Under the pieces are notes generated by a model. It saw only the letters and a program-made list of their open reading frames with translations. It was not told the origin of the DNA and made no database searches. The position numbers and the translations under genes were made by a program. Shown piece after piece: positions 24,617 to 34,596 of a stretch of 45,129 nt of DNA; the stretch's first letter is position 1, and every line of letters begins with the position of its first letter. The stretch lies in NCBI GenBank assembly GCA_009911305.1, contig QXXC01000028.1, positions 1-45,129 on the forward strand. The letters run 5' to 3'. The stretch comes from Clostridiaceae bacterium (GTDB lineage Bacteria; Bacillota; Clostridia; Lachnospirales; Lachnospiraceae).

Positions 24617-25936
24617 TTGAAGATGCTGATTGCAAACGGGCGGGTGATTGACCCGGAGAGCGGCTTTGACGGGCTGGCGGATCTGATGACAGAAGACGGG
24701 AGGATCACCCGGATATGGCGGCGGGATACAGCCGGCGGGCCGTCTGGCAGCGGGGAGGCCCTGGGCGGAGATGGCAAAGAGGCGGTCCGGGTAATTGATG
24801 CGGCAGGGCTTATCGTTGCCCCCGGCCTGGTGGATGTCCATGTCCATTTTCGTGATCCGGGGCTGACCTGGAAGGAGGACATCGCGACAGGGGCCGCGGC
24901 CGCAAAGGCGGGCGGCTATACGACGGTTGTGTGCATGGCTAACACAAAGCCCGCGGCGGATACGCCGGAGGTGATCCGCTATATCACGGAAAAGGGCAGG
25001 GAAACCGGTATCCATATCCTGGCGGCGGCAGCAGTCACGAAAGGGCTTAAGGGCCAGGAGCTTACAGACATGCAGGCCCTGGCTGAGAGCGGAGCGGCGG
25101 GATTTACGGACGACGGTATTCCGCTTATGAATGAGGCGCTTGTAAAAAAGGCAATGGAGGAGGCAAAGCGCTTAAACCTGCCGCTGAGCTTTCACGAGGA
25201 GGATCCGGCGTTTATTGTCAATAACGGGATCCATCAGGGAGCTGTTTCCGAACGGATGGGACTTGGCGGTTCGCCTGCGCTGGCGGAGGACGCGCTGGTG
25301 GCCAGGGATTGTATGATTGCCCTGCACACAGGGGCCAGGGTCAATATCCAGCATATCAGCTCAGCGAATTCCGTGAAAATGGTGGGCCTCGCAAAAGAGC
25401 TGGGGGCTGACGTATGGGCGGAGGTAACACCGCACCACTTCAGCCTCGATGAAACGGCGGTGCTGGAGTACAGAACGCTGGCAAAGATGAACCCGCCTCT
25501 GCGGACTGCGGCGGATCGGAGCGCTCTGATCGAGGGTCTGAAAGACGGAACGATTGATATGATTGCCACGGATCACGCGCCGCACAGCAGAGAAGAGAAA
25601 GAAAAGCCGTTTACCGAAGCGCCGAGCGGGATCATCGGCCTGGAGACGGCCCTGCCTCTGGCCGTGACGAATCTGGTAAAGGCCGGGCATTTGAGCTACC
25701 GGAAGCTGTTTGAGAAAATGTGCCTGAACCCGGCGCGGCTTTATCATCTGGAGTGCGGCCGGATCCGGGAGGGCGCGGCCGCGGATATCGTTATATTCAA
25801 CGATGCGCATCCCTTTACGGTGCGGGAATTTGCGTCAAAGTCCTGCAATTCGCCGTTTACGGGGACGCAGCTTCTGGGGCGGGTGAAATATACCATCTGT
25901 GAAGGAGAGATCGTTTATCAGGACGGCGGATTCTGA
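24617..25936 (+). CDS. pyrC: Dihydroorotase
   Basis: The 439-residue enzyme closes carbamoyl aspartate to dihydroorotate in pyrimidine synthesis. VDVHVHFRDPGLTWKEDI gives the metal-binding H-x-H (about 75 and 77) and substrate Arg; later GFTDDGIP, a conserved His in ITPHHF-like VTPHHFSL and ATDHAPHS complete the site. This is the class I type found in Firmicutes. A TTG at 24617 is the likely start because GGGGG stands nine bases before it; ATG 24623 would be 15 bases away. No other pyrimidine gene is adjacent, so it is detached from the usual pyr operon. Confidence 0.95.
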   Translation: MKMLIANGRVIDPESGFDGLADLMTEDGRITRIWRRDTAGGPSGSGEALGGDGKEAVRVIDAAGLIVAPGLVDVHVHFRDPGLTWKEDIATGAAAAKAGGYTTVVCMANTKPAADTPEVIRYITEKGRETGIHILAAAAVTKGLKGQELTDMQALAESGAAGFTDDGIPLMNEALVKKAMEEAKRLNLPLSFHEEDPAFIVNNGIHQGAVSERMGLGGSPALAEDALVARDCMIALHTGARVNIQHISSANSVKMVGLAKELGADVWAEVTPHHFSLDETAVLEYRTLAKMNPPLRTAADRSALIEGLKDGTIDMIATDHAPHSREEKEKPFTEAPSGIIGLETALPLAVTNLVKAGHLSYRKLFEKMCLNPARLYHLECGRIREGAAADIVIFNDAHPFTVREFASKSCNSPFTGTQLLGRVKYTICEGEIVYQDGGF

Positions 25937-25958
25937 GACAGACAGTAAAGGAGAAAAA

Positions 25959-27470
25959 ATGGAAACGATGTTAAAACGCGGCGCGGGCATTCTGATGCCT
26001 GTTTTCAGCCTGCCGTCCCCCTACGGGATCGGGACGTTCGGCAGGGACGCGCGCGACTTTATAGACCAACTGAAAAAGGCCAGGCAGAGCTTCTGGCAGG
26101 TCCTTCCCATGGGACCGACCAGCTACGGGGACAGCCCATACCAGTCCTTCTCTGCATTTGCGGGCAATCCATATTTTATTGACCTTGATACGCTCAGGGA
26201 GGAAGAGCTTTTAACTCAGGAGGAGCTGGACGAGTGCTTCTGGAGCGAACAGCCGGATCAGGTCAAATATGACGCGGTGTATTACTACCGCTTTCCACTC
26301 CTGAAAAAAGCATTCGGGAGAAGCAGGCACGGGGAGACAGAGGAATACAAAGCCTTTCTGAAAAAAAATGCATATTGGATCGACGATTACAGTCTGTATA
26401 TGGCGCTGAAAAAACACTTTGAGGACGCCGGCTGGCTGGAATGGGATGAGGACGTGCGTTTCCGCCGGCCTGCGGCCATGGAGAAATATAAGGAAGAGCT
26501 TAAAGAAGAGATTGATTACTGGAAATTCCTCCAGTTTAAATTTTTTGAACAATGGGAAAACTTAAAGAAATATGCCAATGAAAATAACATCAGGATCGTG
26601 GGAGACATCCCCATCTATGTGGCGCTGGACAGCGCGGATGTCTGGAGCCATCCGGAGCAGTTCCAGCTAGACGAGGAGAATTTAACGCCTGTCAGCGTCG
26701 CCGGCGTGCCGCCTGATGCATTTTCCGACGAAGGCCAGCTATGGGGCAATCCTCTGTACCGCTGGGATTACATGGAAAAAACAGACTTTGCCTGGTGGCG
26801 GGAGCGCATGAGGGCGTCTGCCGGGCTGTACGACGTGATCCGGATTGACCATTTCCTCGGCGTAGTTCAGTATTATTCCATCGCCTACGGCGCAGAGAAC
26901 GCCAAAGCCGGCGAGTGGAAGACAGGGCCGGGGAAGAAGCTGACGGATGCCATCGATGAATCCGTGGGGGAGACAAAGATCATTGCAGAGGATCTCGGAA
27001 TCTTCTGCCAGGGTGTGAAGGATCTGCTGAAGGAAACCGGTTATCCGGGCATGAAGATCATCGAATTCGCATTCAGCGGCGACCGCTTCAACGAGCATCT
27101 GCCCCACTGCTACGAGCCCAATATGGTCGTATACGGCGGAACCCACGACAACGAAACCCTGGCAGGGTATTTCAAAGCCGATAAAAGGGAGTGGTGGGAG
27201 CTGCAGTATATCGCCGATTACCTTGGCGCCGCCCACCAGAACGAGGTGGTGGATCGCGTGTTCCGCGCCGCCTACGGCTCTGTAGCCAGCGTGGCGATCT
27301 TTCAGATGCAGGATGTACTCAGGCTTGACAACTCCGCCCGGCTCAACACCCCCGGCACGGTAGGAGAAAACTGGAGATGGCGTTTGAAAAAAGGCCAGTT
27401 TACAGAAGAACATACCAGCTATCTGGCATGGCTGGTGGATATCTTTGGCCGGTTCCAGGAGGGGAGATAG
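25959..27470 (+). CDS. malQ: 4-alpha-glucanotransferase (amylomaltase)
   Basis: The 503-residue enzyme of glycoside hydrolase family 77 moves alpha-1,4-glucan segments between chains in starch or maltodextrin use. Diagnostic stretches are GILMPVFSLPSPYGIGTFG at the N-terminus, LPMGPTSYGDSPYQSFSAF, VIRIDHFLG (nucleophile Asp region), IAEDLGIF (acid/base Glu) and GTHDNET (third acid). ATG 25959 follows AAAGGAG; the longer frame from 25899 overlaps pyrC. The gap after pyrC is 22 bp, so they may be co-transcribed. An intrinsic terminator follows. Confidence 0.96.
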   Translation: METMLKRGAGILMPVFSLPSPYGIGTFGRDARDFIDQLKKARQSFWQVLPMGPTSYGDSPYQSFSAFAGNPYFIDLDTLREEELLTQEELDECFWSEQPDQVKYDAVYYYRFPLLKKAFGRSRHGETEEYKAFLKKNAYWIDDYSLYMALKKHFEDAGWLEWDEDVRFRRPAAMEKYKEELKEEIDYWKFLQFKFFEQWENLKKYANENNIRIVGDIPIYVALDSADVWSHPEQFQLDEENLTPVSVAGVPPDAFSDEGQLWGNPLYRWDYMEKTDFAWWRERMRASAGLYDVIRIDHFLGVVQYYSIAYGAENAKAGEWKTGPGKKLTDAIDESVGETKIIAEDLGIFCQGVKDLLKETGYPGMKIIEFAFSGDRFNEHLPHCYEPNMVVYGGTHDNETLAGYFKADKREWWELQYIADYLGAAHQNEVVDRVFRAAYGSVASVAIFQMQDVLRLDNSARLNTPGTVGENWRWRLKKGQFTEEHTSYLAWLVDIFGRFQEGR

Positions 27471-27483
27471 AAGCGGATTTAGA

Positions 27484-27531
27484 GATTCCAGGGCGTATCG
27501 CTCGACGAGAGAGCGCCCCGGAATCTTTTTT
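27484..27531 (+). terminator. Intrinsic terminator after malQ
   Basis: GATTCCAGGGCG (27484-27495) pairs with CGCCCCGGAATC (27514-27525), with one mismatch, followed by six T (27526-27531). Confidence 0.85.
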
Positions 27532-27653
27532 GCCCCTGGCGGGCTGCGTCCGATAACACGCTCTGCACTGCACGCACAAAACACACTCCGCATTGGCTGA
27601 CGTGTGAGCAGAAGCTTCCCCGCCCTGAAAATTATGAAATATTTATGAAGACA

Positions 27654-27682
27654 TTGAATAAAATCCCCAATGGTGTTAGAAT
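27654..27682 (+). promoter_or_regulatory. secA-prfB promoter
   Basis: TTGAAT (27654-27659), a 17-bp spacer and TAGAAT (27677-27682), leaving a leader of about 110 nt before secA. Confidence 0.65.
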
Positions 27683-27797
27683 AGACAAGATTATATAACT
27701 GAAATTATACGGTTTTAACAGAAATAGAAATCACAGAAACGGTATAAACTGATAAGAAGAGACGTATCTCATGAACAACAAATTAGGAGAGTAAAGC

Positions 27798-30380
27798 ATG
27801 AAGCTGATAGAGAAAGTGTTTGGCACTCACAGCGAGCGTGAACTGAAGCTGATCTATCCCATTGTGGATAAGATCGTGGCCATGCGGCCGGAGATGATGG
27901 CGCTGTCGGACGAGGATCTCAGGGATAACACCAGAAAATTTAAGGAGCGCCTTGAAAAAGGCGAGACGCTGGACGATATCCTGCCCGAAGCGTTTGCGAC
28001 AGTCCGCGAGGCAGCGCGGCGCGTGCTGAATATGGAGCATTATCCGGTGCAGCTTATTGGCGGCATTGTCCTGCATCAGGGGCGTATCGCGGAGATGAAG
28101 ACCGGTGAAGGTAAGACTCTGGTGTCCACTGCCCCGGCGTATTTAAACGCGCTGGCAGGCAAGGGCGTATTTATTGTAACCGTCAATGATTACCTGGCAA
28201 AACGAGACGCGGAGTGGATGGGAGAGATCCACCGTTTCCTGGGCGTTTCCGTGGGCGTTGTGTTAAACTCCATGACGCCGGACGAGAGGCGGGCGGCGTA
28301 TGGCTGCGACATCACGTATGTGACGAACAATGAGCTGGGCTTTGACTATCTGCGCGACAACATGGCGATCTATAAGGAACAGATGGTGCTGCGCAACTTG
28401 GATTATGCGATCATCGACGAGGTGGACTCCGTGCTGATCGACGAGGCGAGGACGCCCCTTATCATTTCCGGACAGAGCGGTAAATCCACCAAGCTGTATG
28501 AAGTCTGCGACATTCTGGCCCACCAGCTCACGCGCGGCGAGGAGTCGGCGGAATTTACCAAGATGGCGGCCATCATGGGTGAGGAGATCGAGGAGAGCGG
28601 GGATTTTATCGTCAATGAGAAGGACAAGGTTGTAAATCTCACCGAAGAGGGCGTGCGCAAGGTTGAGGAATTTTTCCACATCGAAAACCTGGCCGACCCG
28701 CAGAATCTGGAGATCCAGCACAACATCATCCTTGCGCTCAGGGCCAATTACCTGATGTTCAGGGACAAGGACTATGTGGTGAAGGACGACGAGGTTCTGA
28801 TTGTCGATGAATTTACAGGGCGTATCATGCCCGGCCGCCGCTATTCGGACGGACTGCACCAGGCGATCGAGGCCAAGGAGCATGTGAATGTGCGGCGTGA
28901 GAGCCGGACGCTGGCTACCATTACCTTCCAGAACTTTTTCAACAAATTTAATAAAAAAGCCGGCATGACCGGTACGGCCCAGACCGAGGAAAAAGAGTTC
29001 CGCAATATCTACCAGATGGATGTCATCGTGATCCCCACCAACCGCCCGGTGATCCGGATCGACAGGGATGACGCGGTTTACAAGACCAAAAAGGAAAAAT
29101 TTCACGCAGTAGTGGAAGAGGTGGTTGAGGCCCATGAAAAGGGACAGCCTGTCCTGGTCGGCACGATCACGATCGAGACGTCAGAGCTGCTCAGCAAGAT
29201 GCTGAAAAAACGCGGTGTGCCTCACAAGGTTCTGAATGCGAAGTTCCATGAGCTGGAGGCGGAGATTGTGGCTGACGCCGGCGTACACGGCGCGGTGACG
29301 ATCGCCACCAACATGGCCGGGCGCGGTACGGATATCAAGCTGGACGACGTATCCAGAGAGCTTGGGGGACTGCGCATCATCGGTACAGAGCGCCATGAGT
29401 CGCGGCGTATCGATAATCAGCTCCGCGGGCGTTCCGGCCGTCAGGGAGATCCGGGCGAATCCCGCTTCTACATTTCCCTGGAGGATGATCTGATGCGCCT
29501 GTTCGGCTCCGAGAAGCTGATGGGCATGTTCAATGCGCTGGGTGTTCCGGAAAATGAGCAGATCGAGCACAAGATGCTGTCAAACGCCATTGAAAAGGCC
29601 CAGATGAAGATCGAGAACAATAACTACGGTATCCGCGAAAACCTGCTGAAATACGATGAGGTCATGAACGAGCAGCGCGAGACCATCTACGAAGAGCGCC
29701 GCCGCGTCCTGGACGGCGAGAATATGCGCAATGTGATCATGAAGATGGTGACGGATATTGTGGAGAATGCGGTCGATATGTCCATTTCCGACGAACAGGG
29801 GCCCGAGGACTGGGATCTCGCGGAATTAAATTCCCTTCTGCTTCCCGTAGTGCCGTTAGAGCCTATCAAGCTGCGCGAAGACCAGACGGGGATGAAAAAG
29901 AACGAGCTCAAGCATATGCTCAAGGAGGCGGCCACCCGGCTCTATGAGGCAAAGGAGGCGGAATTCCCGTCTGCCGAGCAGATCCGTGAGATCGAGCGCG
30001 TGATTCTTCTGAAGGTGATTGACAATAAGTGGATGGCGCACATTGACGACATGGATCAGCTCCGGGAGGGTATCGGCCTGCAGGCCTACGGCCAGAGAGA
30101 TCCTCTGGTTGAGTATAAGATGAGCGGCTACGACATGTTTGAGAGTATGGCTGCCGCCATCCGCGAGGATACGGTGCGGATCCTGCTCCATATCCGCGTT
30201 GAGCAGAAGGTGGAGCGCGAGCCCGCGGCCAAGGTGACAGGGACCAATAAGGACAACAGCGCCGCCCAGGCCCCCAAGCGCCGTGAGGTCAGGAAGATTT
30301 ATCCCAATGATCCCTGCCCGTGCGGATCCGGCAAGAAGTTCAAGCAGTGCTGCGGAAGAAAGCTGCTGTCGAGGCAGTAA
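27798..30380 (+). CDS. secA: Preprotein translocase ATPase SecA
   Basis: The 860-residue motor drives unfolded preproteins through SecYEG. Walker [10 protein letters not shown] (about 99-107) and the DEAD-like [17 protein letters not shown] mark nucleotide-binding domain 1. The preprotein cross-linking region, a second RecA domain with [10 protein letters not shown], and a helical scaffold with [16 protein letters not shown] follow. The C-terminal zinc finger ([14 protein letters not shown]) is complete, which fits binding to SecB-like partners or ribosomes. Length is normal for the family. The next gene, prfB, starts 44 bp later with no terminator between, so the two are co-transcribed. Confidence 0.98.
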   Translation: MKLIEKVFGTHSERELKLIYPIVDKIVAMRPEMMALSDEDLRDNTRKFKERLEKGETLDDILPEAFATVREAARRVLNMEHYPVQLIGGIVLHQGRIAEMKTGEGKTLVSTAPAYLNALAGKGVFIVTVNDYLAKRDAEWMGEIHRFLGVSVGVVLNSMTPDERRAAYGCDITYVTNNELGFDYLRDNMAIYKEQMVLRNLDYAIIDEVDSVLIDEARTPLIISGQSGKSTKLYEVCDILAHQLTRGEESAEFTKMAAIMGEEIEESGDFIVNEKDKVVNLTEEGVRKVEEFFHIENLADPQNLEIQHNIILALRANYLMFRDKDYVVKDDEVLIVDEFTGRIMPGRRYSDGLHQAIEAKEHVNVRRESRTLATITFQNFFNKFNKKAGMTGTAQTEEKEFRNIYQMDVIVIPTNRPVIRIDRDDAVYKTKKEKFHAVVEEVVEAHEKGQPVLVGTITIETSELLSKMLKKRGVPHKVLNAKFHELEAEIVADAGVHGAVTIATNMAGRGTDIKLDDVSRELGGLRIIGTERHESRRIDNQLRGRSGRQGDPGESRFYISLEDDLMRLFGSEKLMGMFNALGVPENEQIEHKMLSNAIEKAQMKIENNNYGIRENLLKYDEVMNEQRETIYEERRRVLDGENMRNVIMKMVTDIVENAVDMSISDEQGPEDWDLAELNSLLLPVVPLEPIKLREDQTGMKKNELKHMLKEAATRLYEAKEAEFPSAEQIREIERVILLKVIDNKWMAHIDDMDQLREGIGLQAYGQRDPLVEYKMSGYDMFESMAAAIREDTVRILLHIRVEQKVEREPAAKVTGTNKDNSAAQAPKRREVRKIYPNDPCPCGSGKKFKQCCGRKLLSRQ

Positions 30381-30424
30381 AGCTCTCAGAGAAAGAATAT
30401 TTTTTATAGAAAGAAGGTGAAGCT

Positions 30425-31553
30425 ATGGTTGAATTCGATCAGTTCAAATATACGTTATCAACGTATGATACAACTTTAGTGGAAGTGAGGGATTCACTTT
30501 GACCTCGATAACAAGGTAAAGCGAATCGACGAGCTGGACAAATCGATGGAAGAACCGGGCTTCTGGGATGACCCGGAGCGCTCCACGAAGATTATGAAGG
30601 AAGCGAAGAATCTCAAGGATACGGTCGAGACTTACAGGCATCTGGAGCAGCAGTATGAGGATATTCAGGTTATGCTGGAGATGGGGTACGAGGAGAACGA
30701 CGCGTCCCTCATACCGGAGATCCAGGAGATGCTGGACGGTTTTGTAAGCAGCCTGGAGGCCATCCGCACCAGGACGCTTCTTTCAGGGGAATACGACAAC
30801 TGCAACGCGATCTTAAAGCTCAACGCGGGCGCGGGCGGCACGGAGGCCATGGACTGGTGCAGTATGCTGTGGCGCATGTATCAGAGGTGGGCGGATAAAA
30901 AGGGATATTCCACAGAGGTTCTGGATTTCCTGGACGGCGACGAGGCGGGTCTTAAATCCATTACGGTACAGATCAACGGAGAAAATGCGTTTGGCTATTT
31001 AAAATCCGAGAAGGGCGTACACCGCCTGGTGCGCATTTCCCCGTTCAATGCGGCGGGCAAGCGGCAGACCTCCTTTGTGTCCTGCGACGTGATGCCGGAT
31101 ATCGAAGAGGATCTGGATGTGGAGATCAATCCCGATGAGCTGCGCATTGATACGTACCGCTCAAGCGGCGCGGGCGGCCAGCACATCAACAAGACGTCTT
31201 CCGCCATCCGTATCACCCACCTTCCGACCGGGATTGTGGTGCAGTGCCAGAATGAGCGCTCTCAGTTCCAGAATAAGGATAAGGCCATGCAGATGCTGAA
31301 GGCCAAGCTCTACCTGCTCAAGCAGCAGGAGAATGCGGAGAAGCTCTCCGACATCCGGGGCGATGTCAAGGACATCAATTTCGGCAACCAGATCCGTTCC
31401 TACGTCATGCAGCCGTATACGCTGGTAAAGGATCACAGGACCAGTGCAGAGAACGGTAACGTGAATGCGGTTATGGACGGGGATCTGGATCTGTTCATCA
31501 GCGCATACTTAAAATGGATCAGCCTGAAGGAGCAGGCGCCCAAAGAAGCATAA
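30425..31553 (+). CDS. prfB: Peptide chain release factor 2, with programmed +1 frameshift
   Basis: RF2 ends translation at UGA and UAA. The frame opens at ATG 30425 behind GAAGGTGA and meets an in-frame TGA at codon 26 (30500-30502). A +1 slip at CTT-TGA-C joins it to the frame that runs to 31553, giving about 375 residues. With this join, the stop-codon-reading SPF motif falls at residues 205-207 and the GGQ catalytic motif at 250-252, the same numbers known for E. coli RF2, which strongly supports the reading. The frameshift makes RF2 regulate its own amount. It follows secA, as in many Firmicutes. Confidence 0.97.
30483..30503 (+). promoter_or_regulatory. prfB programmed frameshift site
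   Basis: The slip site CTTTGAC (30497-30503) is preceded by a Shine-Dalgarno-like GTGAGGG ending five bases before CTT. The canonical E. coli site has AGGGGG three bases before CTT. AAGTGA (30483-30488) and TCACTT (30494-30499) form a perfect 6-bp stem with loop GGGAT, overlapping the site. Confidence 0.9.
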
Positions 31554-31561
31554 TTTATGGA

Positions 31562-31598
31562 GGAGGCAGGAACCCCGGACGGGGGGACGGCCTCCTTT
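31562..31598 (+). terminator. Hairpin after prfB, probable terminator
   Basis: GGAGGC (31562-31567) pairs with GCCTCC (31590-31595) and encloses CCCCGGACGGGG. A short TTT follows, so the terminator is modest. Confidence 0.55.
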
Positions 31599-31632
31599 AT
31601 GTTGCCTGCTTCATTGTACCTCAAAAAAACCA

Positions 31633-31661
31633 TTGCGTCTTTCCCTCAAATATGATACTAT
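31633..31661 (+). promoter_or_regulatory. Promoter of the ACT-hom-lysC operon
   Basis: TTGCGT (31633-31638), a 17-bp spacer and TACTAT (31656-31661), about 57 bp before the first start codon. Confidence 0.6.
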
Positions 31662-31718
31662 CTTCCGTGTGAAAACAAATGTATTTCTGAAACAAACAGG
31701 CAACAAGGGAGTAAGGCC

Positions 31719-32162
31719 ATGGAAGAGGAGACAAAGTATTTTGTTTTAAAGCAGAAAGCAGTTCCCGAGGTTCTTCTGAAGGTGGTGGAGGCAAAGCGTC
31801 TGATTGATTCGGAGCGGGCCCTCACGATCCAGGAGGCGACGGAGAAGGTCGGGATCAGCCGCAGCTCATTCTATAAGTACAAGGACGACATTTTTCCGTT
31901 TTATGAAAACGCGAAAGGAAGAACGATCACGATGGTGCTTCAGATGGATGACGAACAGGGGCTTTTGTCGGATCTTCTGCATATTGTGGCGGTTTATAAG
32001 GCCAATATCCTGACGATTCATCAGAGCATTCCGGTGAACAATGTGGCGACTCTGACGCTCAGCGTGGAGGTCCGGCCGGATACCGGCGATATCTCGGGGA
32101 TGGTTGGGGAGATGGAGAGAAACAACGGCATTCATTACGTAAAAATAATAGCCAGGGAGTAG
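31719..32162 (+). CDS. ACT domain protein, UPF0735 (PheB-like)
   Basis: The 147-residue protein has an N-terminal helix-turn-helix-like segment (TIQEATEKVGISRSSFYKYKD) and a C-terminal ACT domain (TITMVLQMDDEQGLLSDLLH, then NVATLTLSVEVRPDTGD). This arrangement is the UPF0735/PheB family common in Firmicutes. ACT domains bind amino acids, so a regulatory or sensing role in the aspartate pathway is a reasonable inference from its place just before hom and lysC. AAGGGAG precedes the ATG. Whether it binds DNA is not settled by the sequence. Confidence 0.9.
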   Translation: MEEETKYFVLKQKAVPEVLLKVVEAKRLIDSERALTIQEATEKVGISRSSFYKYKDDIFPFYENAKGRTITMVLQMDDEQGLLSDLLHIVAVYKANILTIHQSIPVNNVATLTLSVEVRPDTGDISGMVGEMERNNGIHYVKIIARE

Positions 32163-32170
32163 GGAAAAGG

Positions 32171-33394
32171 ATGATTCAGGTTGCAGTGATGGGCTACGGG
32201 ACGATCGGTTCCGGAGTCGTAGAGGTATTGGAGACTAACAGAGAGAAGATAAAGAGAAAGACAGGGCATGAGATTGCTGTGCGGTATATTCTGGATCTGA
32301 GAGAATTTCCGGGGGATCCGCATGAGGGCCTGATTGTACATGATTTTTCCGTGATTGAAAAGGATGAGGAGGTCGGGATTGTGGTGGAGGCCATGGGAGG
32401 CGTCAACCCGGCCTATGCGTTTGCAAAGGCGTGCCTTCTGGCCGGAAAGCATGTCGTGACCTCCAACAAGGCGCTGGTGGCGGCCCATGGCACGGAGCTT
32501 TTAAGAATTGCGCAGGAGAAGGGCAGGAATTTCCTGTTTGAGGCCAGTGTGGGAGGCGGCATCCCCATTATCCGGCCTCTTACCCAGGCTCTGGCCGGAG
32601 AGGAGATCCTGGAGATCAGCGGTATTTTAAATGGTACCACGAACTATATTCTGACCAAGATGGACCGGGAAGGGCAGGCATTTGAGGAGGCGCTTAAAAA
32701 GGCCCAGGAGCTGGGCTATGCGGAGCGCAATCCCGAGGCAGATGTCGAGGGCTACGATACGTGCCGTAAGATTTCGATACTGACAGCTCTGGCAGCGGAG
32801 CGCGAGGTCAATTATGAGGATGTTTCCACAGAGGGAATCACGCATATTACGGATACGGATTTCCGGTATGCCAGGGAACTGGGGACATCGATCAAGCTGT
32901 TCGGCAGCAGCCGTATGGAAAACGGAAAGGCAGGCGTATTTGTCTGCCCCATGATGATCGGGCCGGAACACCCGCTTTACGGCGTGAGCGACGTATACAA
33001 TGCGGTGATGGTGCGCGGGAATATGGCCGGAACCCTGATGTTCTACGGCAGCGGCGCGGGCAAGCTTCCGACGGCGAGCGCAGTCGTGGCTGATATCATG
33101 GAGGCAGCCTGCCATATGGAGGATCACGTTCCTATGGGCTGGAGCAATGAGAAGCAGGCTCTCTCCCCGATGAAGGAACAGTGTTTCCGGTATTTTATCC
33201 GTTTTTCGGGAAGCGCTTCGGAGAAGCTTGCGGATGTGGAGGCAGCATTCGGATCCGTGCGCGTGGTGGAGCTTCCCGGGCTGGATGAGTTTGCCGTGCT
33301 GACCGGGGAGATGACAGAGTCCAGATATCAGAAGCTGGCGGCGGTGTTCGGCGATATCCGGCAGATGATCCGGGCGGGGGAGATAACATGCTGA
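32171..33394 (+). CDS. hom: Homoserine dehydrogenase
   Basis: The 407-residue enzyme reduces aspartate semialdehyde to homoserine for threonine and methionine synthesis. The Rossmann nucleotide-binding start is VAVMGYGTIGSGVVEVL. The catalytic region has EASVGGGIPIIRPL and GILNGTTNYILTKM, then KAQELGYAERNPEADVEGYD. A C-terminal ACT domain (about 330-400, with YFIRFSGSASEKLADVE) suggests end-product control. It begins eight bases after the ACT protein stop and overlaps lysC by seven bases (ATGCTGA), so all three are co-translated. Confidence 0.97.
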   Translation: MIQVAVMGYGTIGSGVVEVLETNREKIKRKTGHEIAVRYILDLREFPGDPHEGLIVHDFSVIEKDEEVGIVVEAMGGVNPAYAFAKACLLAGKHVVTSNKALVAAHGTELLRIAQEKGRNFLFEASVGGGIPIIRPLTQALAGEEILEISGILNGTTNYILTKMDREGQAFEEALKKAQELGYAERNPEADVEGYDTCRKISILTALAAEREVNYEDVSTEGITHITDTDFRYARELGTSIKLFGSSRMENGKAGVFVCPMMIGPEHPLYGVSDVYNAVMVRGNMAGTLMFYGSGAGKLPTASAVVADIMEAACHMEDHVPMGWSNEKQALSPMKEQCFRYFIRFSGSASEKLADVEAAFGSVRVVELPGLDEFAVLTGEMTESRYQKLAAVFGDIRQMIRAGEITC

Positions 33395-34596
33395 TCGTAA
33401 AAAAATTTGGCGGCAGCTCCGTGGCGGACCGGGAGCGGATTTTTAACGTGGCGGCCAGATGCATTGAGGACTATAAAAAGGGAAATGATGTGGTTGTGGT
33501 TTTATCCGCCATGGGAAAGACCACAGACGGGCTGATAGCCAAAGCGCATGAGATTACGCCCAATCCGTCAAAACGGGAGCTGGATATGCTGCTTACGACC
33601 GGAGAGCAGGTTTCTGTGGCTCTGATGGCCATGGCCATTCAGTCTATGGGTGTGCAGGCCATTTCCCTTAACGCCGCCCAGGTTCCCATGATGACCACCA
33701 CCGCTTACGGGCAGGCGAAGCTTAAGCGGATCGATTCAGAGCGGATCCGCCATGAGCTGGACTCGAGAAAGATCGTTGTCATTACCGGCTTTCAGGGCGT
33801 GAACAAATATGACGATTTGACCACGCTGGGGCGCGGCGGTTCGGATACCACGGCTGTGGCCCTGGCGGCGGCCCTGCGTGCGGACCGGTGCGAGATCTAT
33901 ACGGATGTGGACGGCGTATACACCGCTGATCCAAGGGTCGTTCCCAACGCAAGAAAGCTTTCCGAGATTTCATATGACGAGATGCTGGAATTTGCCAGCC
34001 TGGGGGCCAAAGTGCTGCACAACCGTTCGGTGGAGATGGCAAAACGGTACAATGTGGAGCTGGCGGTGCTCTCAAGCTTAAGCTGTGCAGAAGGGACGAT
34101 AGTAAAGGAGAAGACCAAGATGGAAAAAATGTTAGTCAGCGGGGTGGCGGTGGATAAGAATACGGCCAGAATCTCCGTACTGGGAGTGAAGGATGAGCCG
34201 GGGATTGCATTTAAGCTGTTCGACCTCCTGGCGCGCCACCGCATCAATGTGGATATCATCATTCAATCCATTGGCAGAGACAACCAGAAGGATATTTCCT
34301 TTACTGTGGCCAGAACGGATCTCGATGAAGCCATGGCGCTTCTCAAGGAGAATATGGAAGCCCTGACAGCCCAGGCCGTTGAATGCAATTCCGGCGTGGC
34401 CAAGATTTCTATCATAGGAGCCGGCATGACCAGCAATCCGGGCGTGGCGGCCAGGATGTTTGAGGCTCTGTCCGGCGTCCATATCAATATCCGTATGATC
34501 GCCACTTCCGAAATCCGGATCACAGTGCTTATAGACGAGGAAGACGCAAACCGCGCCATGCGGGTGGTACATGACGCTTTCTCGCTCGCAGAATAA
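33388..34596 (+). CDS. lysC: Aspartate kinase, with probable internal beta-subunit start
   Basis: The 402-residue enzyme phosphorylates aspartate, the first step toward lysine, threonine, methionine and diaminopimelate. The kinase domain begins MLIVKKFGGSSVADRERI and includes TTGEQVS and LGRGGSDTTAVALA. Two ACT domains follow from about residue 250 (RISVLGVKDEPGIAFKLF; KISIIGAGMTSNPGVAARMF). An in-frame ATG at 34120 (codon 245) has AAAGGAG nine bases upstream, which would yield a separate 158-residue ACT subunit, as known for B. subtilis LysC. It directly precedes the DUF2752 gene, whose ATG follows its TAA without a gap. Confidence 0.97.
   Translation: MLIVKKFGGSSVADRERIFNVAARCIEDYKKGNDVVVVLSAMGKTTDGLIAKAHEITPNPSKRELDMLLTTGEQVSVALMAMAIQSMGVQAISLNAAQVPMMTTTAYGQAKLKRIDSERIRHELDSRKIVVITGFQGVNKYDDLTTLGRGGSDTTAVALAAALRADRCEIYTDVDGVYTADPRVVPNARKLSEISYDEMLEFASLGAKVLHNRSVEMAKRYNVELAVLSSLSCAEGTIVKEKTKMEKMLVSGVAVDKNTARISVLGVKDEPGIAFKLFDLLARHRINVDIIIQSIGRDNQKDISFTVARTDLDEAMALLKENMEALTAQAVECNSGVAKISIIGAGMTSNPGVAARMFEALSGVHINIRMIATSEIRITVLIDEEDANRAMRVVHDAFSLAE
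34104..34122 (+). promoter_or_regulatory. Internal ribosome binding site and start inside lysC
   Basis: AAAGGAG (34104-34110) stands nine bases before ATG 34120, which is in frame with lysC at codon 245. The product would be the two ACT domains alone, beginning MEKMLVSGVAVDKN. Confidence 0.7.

Larger units (their letters stand above)
27471..27797. other. Gap with malQ terminator and secA promoter
   Basis: The stretch holds the malQ terminator (27484-27531), a GC-rich piece at 27535-27580 that faintly resembles the REP-like element (GGCGGGCTGCGTCCG), and the secA promoter (27654-27682). I see no gene. Confidence 0.7.

Noticed and set aside
28263..29135. Minus-strand frame of 290 codons inside secA
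   Set aside because: It is a shadow of secA.
30425..30502. prfB read as a broken gene because of the in-frame TGA
   Set aside because: CTTTGAC is the known RF2 frameshift site, and the joined protein places SPF and GGQ at the canonical residues.
31554..33387. Lysine riboswitch or T-box controlling hom/lysC
   Set aside because: The intergenic space before the ACT gene is short and shows no such structured leader.
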